NCBI GenBank assembly: GCA_963797535.1 | Contig: CAWCPQ010000001.1 | Location: forward strand, 1,178,001-1,242,000 | Length of the DNA stretch: 64,000 nt | Reading direction: 5' to 3' | Origin: JAWWOL01 sp963797535 | GTDB lineage: Bacteria; Actinomycetota; Actinomycetes; JAWWOL01 | In this document: positions 8,346-17,616 of the stretch, one piece after another | Layout: each line of letters begins with the position of its first letter | How positions within the stretch are numbered: the stretch's first letter is position 1 | Notes under the pieces: generated by a model | What the model was told of the DNA's origin: nothing | What the model saw: the letters and a program-made list of their open reading frames with translations, nothing else | Database searches by the model: none | Position numbers and translations under genes: made by a program

Positions 8346-9699
8346 ATGGGAGGGACCCAGGTGCTGTTCGAGTACGCTCGTTCGTCGCGCTTGGATCTGG
8401 ATGCGCGTCGGTTGACGCTCGAGACTGTGACCCATCCCGTACGGGCGATCGCCAAGGCGTCGCACTTGTCCGGCCGCGTTTCTTCGATGGGTTTCTGACC
8501 TACCCGGCCGTTGCTGCCGCCTGCCTGAGGCAGGTGGCCCAGGTGGCCGGAGCGGAGTACATCGACCGGGGACGCCCAGTTGCGAACGGGGCCGATCCGC
8601 TGGTGACGTCAGACGGAAGTCGGCTGCGGTTCGAGGCGTTCTCGTAGCGTGATGGCGTTCTGGCCCGACTCGACGTTGGGCGGGCTCGCGGTGCCTTCCT
8701 GGATCGCGGCACTACTAACGTCGACGTCAACGAGCCCTTGCGGCGGCTGCTGACCCGAGTGACCACCGGCGACTTCCTCATCTCATGTCGGACCCGAGGG
8801 AACCGTGGCTGCCTCACAACTGGGCAGGCCACCGAGCGCAAGGTCGTGTTGAGCGATCGGTGGCTGCGGGGACTGGCGGAAGCACAGGCATCGGGAGCAT
8901 CTTTCGACGTCCGTGCCGAGCTCACCGGCCTCGAAACACTGCGTTGGCTTCAGACACTGCCGGGCCACGCCCAGGGGTGGTTGATCCCCTCGGGGCGAGG
9001 CTTACGGCTGACATCGCGAGCCATTTCCGGCGCTGTCTGGCTGTCCCGGACCTTGAGGCTGGAGACGCTGCTGCCCCTGCTCCCGCACGCCCGCCGGGTA
9101 CGGATCTTTGGGCCGACGGTGCCGGCAGGCATCGACGAGCTGCCATCAGCGTGGGAGCTGGACCTCCCCGGCGCTCGCTACGTGCTGCGTCGTAGCGGCA
9201 TGCGCCAAGCTGAGGGTTCTCCGGTGAGGGGAGCATTCTGAGTGTCCTGACCGACCCGGACGTGCCAGCAGATGCCGAGCTGATCGCCGCCGAGCTCGAC
9301 CACCAACCCAATCTCGACCCCGGCGAGCTCTCGTCTGCGCTGGGACTCAGCCAGGAACGCGTCCGGGCCGGCTTGGCCGGTCTCGCGGTCGCAGGACGGG
9401 TCGGGTACGACGTGAGCGAGGCGACCTACTTCCGTCGCGAGCTGCCGTACGACACGTCGGCGATCGCCCGGCTCAACCCTCGTCTTCGCAACGCTGAGAC
9501 GCTGTTCGCCACGGACGGCGTAACGCTCGTGTCCGAGACTCAGGCGGACGTGCGAGGCACGGCAACCACGCACCGCGTACGCCTCAGTACCGACGGGGTG
9601 GAGTCCTGCACCTGCCGTTGGTCGACGGAGCACGGCGGACGACGCGGCCCCTGCCAGCACGTCCTTGCAGTCCGGCTGGCCAGGGCCGGCACACCTTGA
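8346..9699 (+). pseudogene. SWIM zinc-finger family protein, broken
   Basis: The pieces together resemble the approximately 430-aa SWIM zinc-finger proteins of actinobacteria: GGTQVLFEYARSSRLDLDAR from the ATG at 8346, TYPAVAAACLRQVAQVAGAE in a second frame, GTTNVDVNEPLRRLLTRV, then SDRWLRGLAEAQASGASFDV, and a C-terminal part from about 9240 in a third frame with GRVGYDVSEATYFRRELPYD and the SWIM motif itself (CTCRW ... GPCQHVLAVR, CxCxnCxH). Lesions seen are a frameshift near 8490, an in-frame TAG at 8645-8647 and a frameshift near 9238. The SWIM domain is a predicted nucleic-acid or protein binding module. The stop overlaps the TTG of the next broken gene as TTGA, the spacing of a formerly coupled operon. 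Confidence 0.72.
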
Positions 9700-12042
9700 C
9701 CGGTCCGGAATGGTCCGAGATCGAGGCGCTGGCCCTGGGGAATGACCTCAAGCTTCTGGTGGCGCGCCTCAGCGAGTTCGATGACGCCGGGCGCAAGGCG
9801 ATCGTTAAGCCGATGCGCGGCTTCTCTCGAAGCGGCCGCTTCAATATGGCGCCGGGTGGATCCCAGTTCGCGCTGGCCTTGATCGGCCAGCCGTACTCCC
9901 GGACGCCCGTTCCACCAGTGCCTGGCTGCGGCGTTTCCCGCCAACGCACGTGATTGACCGCCAGGGCTGGCGTGCGGGGCCCGACACAGCAGGACACTTG
10001 GTGACGGTGCTCCTGCAACGGCGACCCACCTGGCTACCAACGCTCATCGATGATCTGGCCGAGCGGCTCCGTTTCGACAGCTATGACCGCGGCCCGTTCG
10101 AGGTCGTGGACGGACTCAGACGTGGGCTCGGCCTGGCACCGCCGGCCACGCCGGCGTTCGTCTTCCTTTGGGCCGTCCACCGCTGGTCTCATGACTACAG
10201 CAGCCGTGCACCCCAGGCCACCGGCGCGGCGGCCATCACGGCCGAACCTGCGGTTGCCGGCCTGATTCCCTTGATTTTCGACGAGGAGGGTGCAGCCTGG
10301 TTGCTGCGCAGCTGACGGTCTTGCTGGATCCTCGGGACCCGTGTCATCAGGCGACAGGCGTAGCGCGGCCCGAGCGGGGCCAGCAGGGGCCTCAAGCCGC
10401 CCTCACGGCGACGCCTCGCCGCGCGACGAGAAGCGCGGCGCGGCTCGCCGACTCTCGGCACCGCCGTCCCAGGTCGGCTGCCGCGACAATAGTCGGCTCG
10501 CCGTCGTGGGTGACGCGGGGTCACGAGGCCCTCCTACCAGTCGCCCCTGGCAAGCAGCGAAAAGAAGACTTCGAGCACAGCTGGCGTGGCTAGAGAGGCA
10601 GGCCCGTGAACATCCCGAGAACGAGGCAGAGATCGCTGCTTTAGCCGAAGTCGCTCTCACCAGCAACGCGGTCGACATCCAGCAGCGTGCCGCCAAGCTC
10701 CTGGGCAGCGTCGGCCAAGCTCTCCCGCAGCGGGACGTCGTCCGGCTGCGGGGTACTCGCTGTACCGGACAAGCCACGGCCCCTCCGCCCCATCGATGAT
10801 CTCGACGAGGCCGTCGAGAAACTGCTCGAAATTCTCCGCTCTGCGACGAATCACGACATCGGTCTCGACATCGAACGCCTGCTAGAGGCGCTTCCCCGCC
10901 TTGCGGGAGCCGAGGGCGCCTCATTACGCGAAGTACGTCAGCGATTCGCCGACGACCCCAACTACTTGTGGTACCGGACTACACGCCAGTACGTCGACGC
11001 CAGCACCCCAAGACATGGAATCGTCGCAGTCGTCGCGACCCTGGTGGGTGACACCTGGGTGGACCGGGACCAGACCTTCAGTCGTGACCGGGTCGCGGGC
11101 TCGACCGGCGCTGGGCGACGGGCCTGACTGGCAAGGGCCCTGCAACAAGACGGTCGCATCCGAGTTGTTTCGCTGCCCACAGACGAATCCGGGGCGCTCG
11201 AGGCAGCAGTTCTGGACGATCGTCTCAAGAACGCCCAGGTTCAGAGGATGGACCCCAGCGCCGCTCGACCTCGAACAGGCCCTCCTCCGAACCGATGGCG
11301 ACCGAGGCTGGCGCCGGTCTTCACGGAGGTGCGGACGCGCGGCGGGACTGCCCAACCAGAGAGAGGACTGGGAGCGACCGACCGGACCAGGCCGTGACCC
11401 GGCTTCGACGCTCGGGGGCGACAGCGATTGTCTCTTGTCACTGCGGGCTCATCCTCGTCGGCGAACAGGAGATAGATGCCTTTGCGGGTGGTCACCGGCG
11501 GCTACTCGACGTTGGTCCACGACATCGATGCCCACAATCGCGGGCCGCGGCCGACCGGTTACGAGACCTCGCCGTGCCAGACCCGCCCGACGAGACGTTG
11601 CTTCAATTGACTCGCTGATTCCGCCATCTCGGGGGGCGAGGCCATGGAGGTCGCGCTCGCGCACCTGCTCAACGCGGGTGACGCCGAAGCTCAAGCCGCC
11701 GCGCTCACGGCCTGCGCTGCCGGCGCACGATCACCGTGACCCAGGCTGGCAGCCAGCTGGTCGCCAGATGATCAGGGCGAAGTCAAGGCCGGCGCTGCCG
11801 GTTGGTCGGCCAAGCGCGTCGCCGGCGCCGCGATCGAGGTGTGGGGGACCCTTCACCAGTTGCTGACCGCTCAGCTCGCCAACAGTCGAGCCGGTCACCG
11901 GGATGGCCCACCGCTCAGGTGCGCAAGATCCGTCGGCGAACTGGTGCCCGAGCCCAAGGCCATTCCGGAACTGTCCTTCCTGGCGAACGGCACCGGCAAG
12001 TCGCAGCAAGCGCTCGCAGCCCGACGTCTCATGGCGAGGTGA
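9696..12042 (+). pseudogene. DUF6493-like large protein, heavily frameshifted
   Basis: This begins with TTG at 9696 (LTGPEWSEIEALALGNDLKL) directly coupled to the SWIM gene. Coding fragments recur in all three frames: QGWRAGPDTAGHLVTVLLQR and AERLRFDSYDRGPFEVVDGL (9960-10130), RRLRAQLAWLERQAREHPEN (10565-10625), PIDDLDEAVEKLLEILR (10790-10840), PLDLEQALLR (about 11265), EVALAHLLNAGDAEAQAAAL (11650-11710), and a natural end with FLANGTGKSQQALAARRLMA and TGA at 12040-12042. From memory this layout matches DUF6493 proteins (about 800-900 aa) that follow SWIM genes in actinobacteria, often with MoxR-type AAA and VWA genes. Those partners are absent here. At least six lesions make it a clear pseudogene; the family name is moderately sure. 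Confidence 0.6.
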
Positions 12043-12071
12043 CGCCGCACCCCTGGTCGCGGTTTATACGC

Positions 12072-13148
12072 ATGGAACTGCCCGTGATGCCACCCGTGTC
12101 CCCCATGCTGGCCAAGGCAGTCAAGGGCATGCCGACCCCCGACTCGACACCGGCCGGCCTGCTCTACGAGCCCAAGTGGGACGGTTTCCGCTGCATCGTG
12201 TTCCGCGACGGCGACGAGGTCGAGCTCGGTAGCCGCAACGAGAGGCCACTGACCCGGTACTTCCCCGACGTCGTCGAAGCCGTCAAGGCGCAGCTGCCCG
12301 AGCGCTGCGTCGTCGACGGCGAGATCGTGATCGTGACCCCCACGGGCCTCGACTTCGACCTCCTGCAGCTGAGGCTGCATCCGGCTGAGTCTCGGGTCCG
12401 CAAGCTTGCCGCCGAGACGCCGGCCTCATTCGTGGCCTTCGACCTGCTCGCGCTCGGCGACGACAACCTGATGGCAGAACCCTTGTCCGTACGGCGATCC
12501 CGGCTCGAATCAGCGTTGGCCGAATCGCTGCCGCCGATCTTCCTCACCCCCGCCACCTACGACGTCGCCGAGGCCGAGGAGTGGTTCACCGTCTTCGAGG
12601 GAGCCGGCCTGGACGGGGTGATCGCCAAGCCGCTCGACATCGCGTACAAGCCGGATGTCCGGGCGATGTTCAAGGTCAAGCACGCCCGCACCGCCGACTG
12701 CGTGGTCGCCGGCTTCCGCTGGCACAAGAGTGGGCCGATCGTCGGCTCGCTGCTGCTCGGTCTGTACGCCGACGACGGCACCCTGCACCACGTGGGTGTG
12801 GCCGCTTCGTTCACCATGAAGCGGCGCGCCGAGCTGGTCGACGAGCTCGCCCCGTACCGCGAGAACGCCATGACCGACCACCCTTGGCAGGCCTGGGGCA
12901 TGGCCAACGCCGAGGGTGGCGACCGGATGCCGGGCGCGGCGAGCCGGTGGAACGCCGGCAAGGACCTGTCCTGGGAGCCGCTGCGCCCCGAGCTCGTCGT
13001 CGAGGTCGCCTACGACCAGATGCAGGGCGACCGGTTCCGGCACGCGACCCAGTTCGTACGCTGGCGCACCGATCGTGAGCCGTCATCGTGCCGGTACGCC
13101 CAGCTGGAGAAGCCGGTGACGTTCGCCTTGGCCGACATCTTCGGCTGA
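12072..13148 (+). CDS. ligC: ATP-dependent DNA ligase, LigC type
   Basis: 358 aa, ATP-dependent DNA ligase with an adenylation domain and an OB fold, sealing nicks by way of an AMP-lysine. Nucleotidyltransferase motifs are clear: motif I EPKWDGFRC (Lys35), motif III region SFVAFDLLAL, DGEIVI, motif IV LDGVIAKPL and motif V FKVKHARTADCVVAG. The length equals the stand-alone mycobacterial LigC rather than the multidomain LigD. The ATG at 12072 lies 29 bases after the end of the decayed gene. A separate LigD-type polymerase gene is at 16000-17055; the two probably cooperate in end-joining or excision repair. No Ku gene is in the window. Confidence 0.9.
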   Translation: MELPVMPPVSPMLAKAVKGMPTPDSTPAGLLYEPKWDGFRCIVFRDGDEVELGSRNERPLTRYFPDVVEAVKAQLPERCVVDGEIVIVTPTGLDFDLLQLRLHPAESRVRKLAAETPASFVAFDLLALGDDNLMAEPLSVRRSRLESALAESLPPIFLTPATYDVAEAEEWFTVFEGAGLDGVIAKPLDIAYKPDVRAMFKVKHARTADCVVAGFRWHKSGPIVGSLLLGLYADDGTLHHVGVAASFTMKRRAELVDELAPYRENAMTDHPWQAWGMANAEGGDRMPGAASRWNAGKDLSWEPLRPELVVEVAYDQMQGDRFRHATQFVRWRTDREPSSCRYAQLEKPVTFALADIFG

Positions 13149-13201
13149 CGCGACGCCGTTTCAGCGTTGCCTTACCCGTCCAAGGCTGCGAGCATGCCAC
13201 C

Positions 13202-13555
13202 GTGACCAGCACCGAGACGAGCGAGCCGGCCAACCCGTGGGCCGCGCCCCCGCCGCCGCCTGTCTGGTCCGGACGCCTCGATCCTCGGCTGACCGCAGGG
13301 GTCGGCCTGTTCGGTCTGGCGGCCACCGTGCTCGGAGCGATCACCGGAGCCTCGGCCCTCAGGGTCGCCGCGATGGGTCTGCTGTCGGTCACCATGCTCG
13401 CGGGGAGCGTCTGCACCGCCACCGAGCAGCCCCGCTCGGGCCGCCGGTGGACGTCCGCGTGGCGCGGCCAGACTCGCGTCCACCAGGTCGCAGTGACGGT
13501 GGGCATGGTGGCCGCCCTCGGGACCATCGCTCTGGGTCTGTCCGCCATCACCTGA
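13202..13555 (+). CDS. small integral membrane protein
   Basis: 117 aa from a GTG at 13202. A proline-rich cytoplasmic start (PWAAPPPPPVW) is followed by hydrophobic segments at roughly residues 31-46 (GVGLFGLAATVLGAI), 50-68 and 94-117 (VAVTVGMVAALGTIALGLSA), so about three membrane passes. It lies 53 bases after ligC on the same strand and may be read through from it. I recognise no named family. The hydrophobic pattern and good codon use in this frame support it as a real gene. Confidence 0.6.
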   Translation: MTSTETSEPANPWAAPPPPPVWSGRLDPRLTAGVGLFGLAATVLGAITGASALRVAAMGLLSVTMLAGSVCTATEQPRSGRRWTSAWRGQTRVHQVAVTVGMVAALGTIALGLSAIT

Positions 13556-13594
13556 CTGCCGCGCCAGCCGCACTTGCTCCGGCCCCTTCTCCGG

Positions 13595-13643
13595 GATGAT
13601 CGTGGGTCTCGTCCCGGAATACGGGACCGATCGCACGATCATC
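13595..13643. promoter_or_regulatory. 49-bp interrupted palindrome before the aldo/keto reductase
   Basis: Perfect 10-base arms GATGATCGTG (13595-13604) and CACGATCATC (13634-13643) enclose a second inner stem GTCCCG-gaata-CGGGAC. It lies 39 bases after the small membrane gene and 23 before the reductase ATG. It could be a terminator of the upstream gene or an operator of the downstream one. The perfect outer arms close to a start favour an operator, but this is inference. Confidence 0.55.
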
Positions 13644-13666
13644 AACGGGTGACATAGCCTCGACGT

Positions 13667-14614
13667 ATGCGCTATCAACCTCTGGGCAACTCTGGCCTCG
13701 TTGTCTCCGTCGTCGGCCTCGGCTGCAACAACTTCGGCGGCCGGGTCGACCTCGCCGGCACCAAGAACGTCCTCGACGCTGCGATCGACGAGGGCATCAC
13801 CCTGCTCGACACCGCCGACGTCTACGGCAGTGGCGCGTCCGAGACCCTGCTCGGCCAAGCCCTTGAGGGCCGCCGCGACCAGGTGCTGATCGCGACCAAG
13901 TGGGGCCATCAGAAGGGCGGCATGGGGTACGGGCCGGCTGCCGGCGCCAAGGGTGGCCGCGGCTACATCCGCCGCGCTGTCGAGGAGTCGCTGTCCCGCC
14001 TGCGTACGGACCACATCGACCTCTACCAGCTGCACACGCCGGACCCGGTGACCCCGATCGAGGAGACCCTGGCAGCGCTCACCGAGCTGGTCGCCGAGGG
14101 CAAGATCCGCTACGTCGGCTCCTCCAACTTCGCCGGCTGGCAGATCGCCGACGCCGACCACGTCGCCAAGCAGAACGGCTTCGTCCGCTTCATCTCGGCG
14201 CAGAACCATTACTCGCTGCTCGAGCGCGGTATCGAGGCCGATGTGATCCCGGCTGCGGAGGCGTTCGGCGTCGGCATGCTGCCGTTCTTCCCGCTGGCCA
14301 ACGGGCTGCTCACCGGCAAGGTTCGCCGGGACACCGGGGCGCCGGAGGGCTCCCGGCTGGCTACCCGTGAGGGCTACGTCACCGAGGACAAGCTCGACCG
14401 GGTGGAGGCGCTCGAGAAGTGGGGCGCCGAGCACGGCCGCACGATCCTCGAGATCGCCGTGGCGGGCCTCGCCGCGCAGCCGGCCGTGGGGTCGGTCATT
14501 GCTGGCGCCACCAAGCCCGAGCAGGTCCGCGCCAACGCCGCGGCGGGCGCTTGGGTGCCGACCGCCGACGAGCTTGCCGAGATCGACGAGCTGGCGCCGA
14601 CGTTCAGGCCCTAG
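13667..14614 (+). CDS. aldo/keto reductase
   Basis: 315 aa, full-length NAD(P)H-dependent aldo/keto reductase of the YajO/Tas-like group. The catalytic tetrad is visible: Asp and Tyr in LLDTADVYGSGASE, Lys in IATKWGHQKGG, and His in YQLHTPDPVTP. The cofactor-binding end is seen in SVIAGATKPEQVRANA. The substrate is unknown; such enzymes reduce aldehydes or sugars in the cytoplasm. It is transcribed alone from behind a palindrome (13595-13643) and overlaps the convergent amidase gene by 11 bases at the stops. Confidence 0.9.
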   Translation: MRYQPLGNSGLVVSVVGLGCNNFGGRVDLAGTKNVLDAAIDEGITLLDTADVYGSGASETLLGQALEGRRDQVLIATKWGHQKGGMGYGPAAGAKGGRGYIRRAVEESLSRLRTDHIDLYQLHTPDPVTPIEETLAALTELVAEGKIRYVGSSNFAGWQIADADHVAKQNGFVRFISAQNHYSLLERGIEADVIPAAEAFGVGMLPFFPLANGLLTGKVRRDTGAPEGSRLATREGYVTEDKLDRVEALEKWGAEHGRTILEIAVAGLAAQPAVGSVIAGATKPEQVRANAAAGAWVPTADELAEIDELAPTFRP

Positions 14615-16019
14615 GCACGAAGTCCTGCCACGGCACGGCGCGCTCGAAGGCGGCCGCCGCGCGCAGGGTGAGCGCGTCGGACCACCGGGGACCCATCACT
14701 TGCAGGCCGACCGGCAGTCCGTCGGCCAGCCCCGCCGGTACGGACGTCGCGGGCAGGCCGGCGAGGTTGGCCGCCAGCGGGCTCGCGCACCAGTCGTCGA
14801 AGAACGGGTCCACCGGCTGGCCATCGATGTCCGGCGGCACGATCAGTCCGACCGGGAAGGCCGTCAGCTGCATGGTCGGGGTGACCAGCAGGTCGAACGA
14901 GGTGAAGAACTCGGCCCACAGCCGGGTGTAGGACGCCCGCGCCCGCATCGCGTTGATGTACTCCTCGGCCGTCGTGTCCCTGCCGGCCTCGATCAGCTCG
15001 ACGGTGCCCGGCATCATCACCGCAGCGAACTCCTCCAGCAGCGGACCCTCGGAGGCAAACCCCTCGGCGCAGGCGATGGTGTTCCACAAGTCGGTCGGGT
15101 ACGGAACCTCGGGGTGGGCTTCGATCATCGTCGCACCCAGATCCTCGAAGACCGCCAACCGCGACCGGAACACCGAGCGGACACCGCGGTCGACGGCGAG
15201 CCCGCCCATGTCCTCGGACCACGCGATCCTCAGCCCGGCCAGGCCCTCGCTCGACGTGACCGCGTCGATCAACGACGAGGCATGCAGGCCGGGGTAGGAC
15301 AGGTCGTCGGCGACCGAGGGACCGACCATCACCGACAGCATCAACGCCGCGTCGCGCACCGACCTCGACAGCGGCCCGTCGACCGAGAGTGTCTTCCAGC
15401 CAAGGAATCCCGGCTCCTTGGGCACCGCACCGAAGGTCGGCTTATGGCCGACGATCCCGCAGAACGAGGCCGGGATCCGGATCGATCCGCCACCGTCGGT
15501 GCCCAGCGCCAGGGCTGTCATCCCGGCCGCGACCGAAGCACCCGCTCCGCCACTGGAGCCGCCGGGCGTACGGCCGAGGTCCCACGGGTTGCGCGTCAGC
15601 CCGTACACCTTGTTGTCGGTGTGCCCGCGGTAGCAGAACTCCGGGTTGTTGGTCTTGCCCACGATCACGGCGCCAGCGGCACGAAGGCGAGCCACCGCGA
15701 CGCAGTCCTCGGGGGCGATGAAGTCCTTCAGTGCGAGCGAGCCGTTCGTCGACGGCTGGCCCTCCATCCAGATGTGGTCCTTGACCGACACCGGCACGCC
15801 GAGCAGCGGCGGCAACGAGCCAGAACCCTTGGCCACCAAGGCATCCGCAGCCTCAGCCGTGGCCAACGCAGAGTCCGCGAGCACGACGGTGAACGCGTTC
15901 AGCTCGACGTCGGCCGAGGCGATCAGCTCCAGTGACTCCGTGACAACGTCAACCGCCGAGCGCTCACCGGTACGGATCTCCGCAGCCGTCTGCCACGCGT
16001 CAGTCCTCAGCGGAGTCAC
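14604..16019 (-). CDS. amidase (amidase signature family)
   Basis: 471 aa, amidase signature family (PF01425), hydrolysing an amide through a Ser-cisSer-Lys triad. Lys80 lies in VPVSVKDHIWMEG, the cis-Ser in RTPGGSSGGAGASVAAG and the nucleophile near Ser179 in TDGGGSIRIPASFCGIVGHK. The GTG at 16019 (VTPLRTDAWQTAAEI) was chosen because it starts 20 bases inside the end of the LigD-polymerase gene and gives the usual N-terminus. It is related to GatA in fold but has no gatB or gatC beside it, so a metabolic amidase is more likely than the tRNA amidotransferase. Substrate unknown. Confidence 0.88.
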   Translation of the reverse strand: MTPLRTDAWQTAAEIRTGERSAVDVVTESLELIASADVELNAFTVVLADSALATAEAADALVAKGSGSLPPLLGVPVSVKDHIWMEGQPSTNGSLALKDFIAPEDCVAVARLRAAGAVIVGKTNNPEFCYRGHTDNKVYGLTRNPWDLGRTPGGSSGGAGASVAAGMTALALGTDGGGSIRIPASFCGIVGHKPTFGAVPKEPGFLGWKTLSVDGPLSRSVRDAALMLSVMVGPSVADDLSYPGLHASSLIDAVTSSEGLAGLRIAWSEDMGGLAVDRGVRSVFRSRLAVFEDLGATMIEAHPEVPYPTDLWNTIACAEGFASEGPLLEEFAAVMMPGTVELIEAGRDTTAEEYINAMRARASYTRLWAEFFTSFDLLVTPTMQLTAFPVGLIVPPDIDGQPVDPFFDDWCASPLAANLAGLPATSVPAGLADGLPVGLQVMGPRWSDALTLRAAAAFERAVPWQDFVPRA

Positions 16020-17055
16020 CGGCGATCTCTTCGAGCGCCGGCTTCCGCGCCCGCGAGGGCTGCACCCGCATCGGCTCGCCCTCCATCTTGGGATAGTTCG
16101 GGGGGTACGGGGCCTCACCAATTCCCTCGGCCTCGTCCCGAGAAGACCACTCCAGCAAGGGATCCAGCGAACAGGCGGCGTCGTCGATACCTGCGTGCAG
16201 GTCGCCCAGGGAGGCGAACCGCTCGGGCATGGTGGCGATCGTGAAGTCGCGGGTGGACACCTGGACGATCTCGTCCCATGTGCACGGCGCAGAGACCGTC
16301 CCGTCCGGCCGTGCGCGCGGCGAGTAGGCAGACGCGATCGTCCGGTCGCGGGCGTTCTGGTTGAAGTCGAGGAACACCTTCTCGCCGCGCTCCTCCTTCC
16401 ACCACTTCGTCGTGATCAGGTCGGGCATCCGCCGCTCCAGCTCGCGCCCGAAGGCCAGCGCCGCGCGGCGCACCTCGGTGAAGGACCAGCGCGGCTCGAT
16501 CCGTACGTAGACATGGATCCCGCGGTTGCCGGAGGTCTTCGGCCAGCCGACCATGCCCAGCTCGTCGAGCATCTCCCGCATCACCGGAATAGCCTTCTGC
16601 GCATCGGAAAAGTCCGTGCCGGGCTGCGGATCGAGATCCAGCCGCATCTCGTCGGGCCGCTCAGTGTCCGCCCGCCGCGAGGGCCACGGGTGGAAGTCGA
16701 TCGTGCCGGAGTTGACCAGCCAGATGATGTCGGCGAGGTGGGTCGGGCAGGCCGCGGCCGCGGAGCGCCCGCTGGGGAACCGTACAGTGACCGTCTCGAT
16801 CCACGGCGGCGCGTGCTGCGGCAGCCGCTTCTGGTAGATCGGCTCGCTCTCGGCCCCGTCGATGTGCCGTTTCACGTAGGTCGGCCGCTCGCGCAGCGCC
16901 CGCATGATCCCGTCCCCGACGGACAGGTAGTAGTTGACCAGGTCGAGCTTGGTCTCCCCGCGCTCGCTGAAGAACGGCTTCTGCGGATTGGTGATCTTCA
17001 CCGTGAAGCCGTCCACGTCGATCTCGATGAACGGAGATGCGGCCATGGCGCTCAC
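16000..17055 (-). CDS. LigD-type DNA polymerase/primase domain protein
   Basis: 351 aa, stand-alone polymerase domain of the LigD/AEP primase family, which fills gaps and adds nucleotides at breaks. The catalytic acidic pair is in MRLDLDPQPGTDF, with the family motifs KTSGNRGIHVYV and FLDFNQNARDRTIASAYSPR. An N-terminal lobe has ITNPQKPFFSERGETKLDLV and RPTYVKRHIDGAESE. It starts at a GTG (17055); an ATG three codons later is an alternative. It is separate from the LigC-type ligase at 12072, an arrangement known in mycobacteria as stand-alone PolD proteins. The amidase gene follows with a 20-base overlap, probably without functional meaning. Confidence 0.9.
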   Translation of the reverse strand: MSAMAASPFIEIDVDGFTVKITNPQKPFFSERGETKLDLVNYYLSVGDGIMRALRERPTYVKRHIDGAESEPIYQKRLPQHAPPWIETVTVRFPSGRSAAAACPTHLADIIWLVNSGTIDFHPWPSRRADTERPDEMRLDLDPQPGTDFSDAQKAIPVMREMLDELGMVGWPKTSGNRGIHVYVRIEPRWSFTEVRRAALAFGRELERRMPDLITTKWWKEERGEKVFLDFNQNARDRTIASAYSPRARPDGTVSAPCTWDEIVQVSTRDFTIATMPERFASLGDLHAGIDDAACSLDPLLEWSSRDEAEGIGEAPYPPNYPKMEGEPMRVQPSRARKPALEEIAGDSAED

Positions 17056-17133
17056 GCTACCGGAGCCTTACGAGGTTCTTTCAAGGCTGGCCGGGCCGTG
17101 CATTCGCAAACCCCGCGACGTAGCCTCGACACC

Positions 17134-17553
17134 ATGACCTACGCCATCGAAAAGACCGAAGCGCAGTGGCGCGACGAGCTCTCCCCCGATGAGTTCCGCG
17201 TCCTCCGCCAGGCCGGCACCGAGCGGGCCGGCACCGGCAAGCTGCTGTACGAGGACCGGGTCGGCGTCTACAGCTGCCGGGCTTGCGGCCAAGAGCTGTT
17301 CCGCTCCCAGGCGAAGTTCGACTCGCACTGCGGCTGGCCGAGCTTCTACGAGCCGGAGGAGGGCGACAAGGTCATCCTGCGTGCCGACAACAGCCTGTTC
17401 ATGAAGCGGGTCGAGGTGCTCTGCTCCAACTGCGGCTCCCACCTCGGACACGTCTTCGAGGACGCCCCGCAGACCCCGACCGGCGACCGCTTCTGCATGA
17501 ACTCGGTCTCCCTGACCTTCCAGCCGCTCGAGGAAGCCCCTGCCGCTTCCTGA
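17134..17553 (+). CDS. msrB: peptide-methionine (R)-S-oxide reductase
   Basis: 139 aa, complete MsrB, which repairs methionine-R-sulfoxide in proteins. Two zinc-binding CxxC pairs are seen (YSCRACGQELF and VLCSNCGSHLGHVF), along with CGWPSFYEP and the catalytic cysteine in GDRFCMNSVSLTF. The ATG at 17134 gives the normal N-terminus (TYAIEKTEAQWRDELSP). It is divergent from the LigD-type polymerase gene with a 78-base gap. In actinobacteria it commonly borders hemQ and cgoX, as it does here. Confidence 0.96.
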   Translation: MTYAIEKTEAQWRDELSPDEFRVLRQAGTERAGTGKLLYEDRVGVYSCRACGQELFRSQAKFDSHCGWPSFYEPEEGDKVILRADNSLFMKRVEVLCSNCGSHLGHVFEDAPQTPTGDRFCMNSVSLTFQPLEEAPAAS

Positions 17554-17558
17554 TGCCG

Positions 17559-17606
17559 CCGTGTCCCGAGGCCACGGTGTCCCGAGGCCACGGTGTCCTG
17601 AGGCCA
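17559..17606 (+). repeat. three tandem 16-bp repeats
   Basis: Three consecutive copies of SSGTGTCCYGAGGCCA lie at 17559-17574, 17575-17590 and 17591-17606, with only first-base, second-base and one internal change. They fill the whole gap between the msrB stop and the DUF1330 start (17617), where the leader or ribosome binding site of the second gene should be. No function is known. Confidence 0.85.
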
Positions 17607-17616
17607 TAATGGCTGC

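Noticed and set aside
7319..8647. One 442-aa reductase gene
   Set aside because: Only the first 215 residues match the family; the rest crosses a frameshift and runs through other broken genes.
7970..12042. Programmed frameshifting as the cause of the split frames
   Set aside because: Too many shifts in both directions plus an in-frame stop; no slippery site with a downstream structure was seen.
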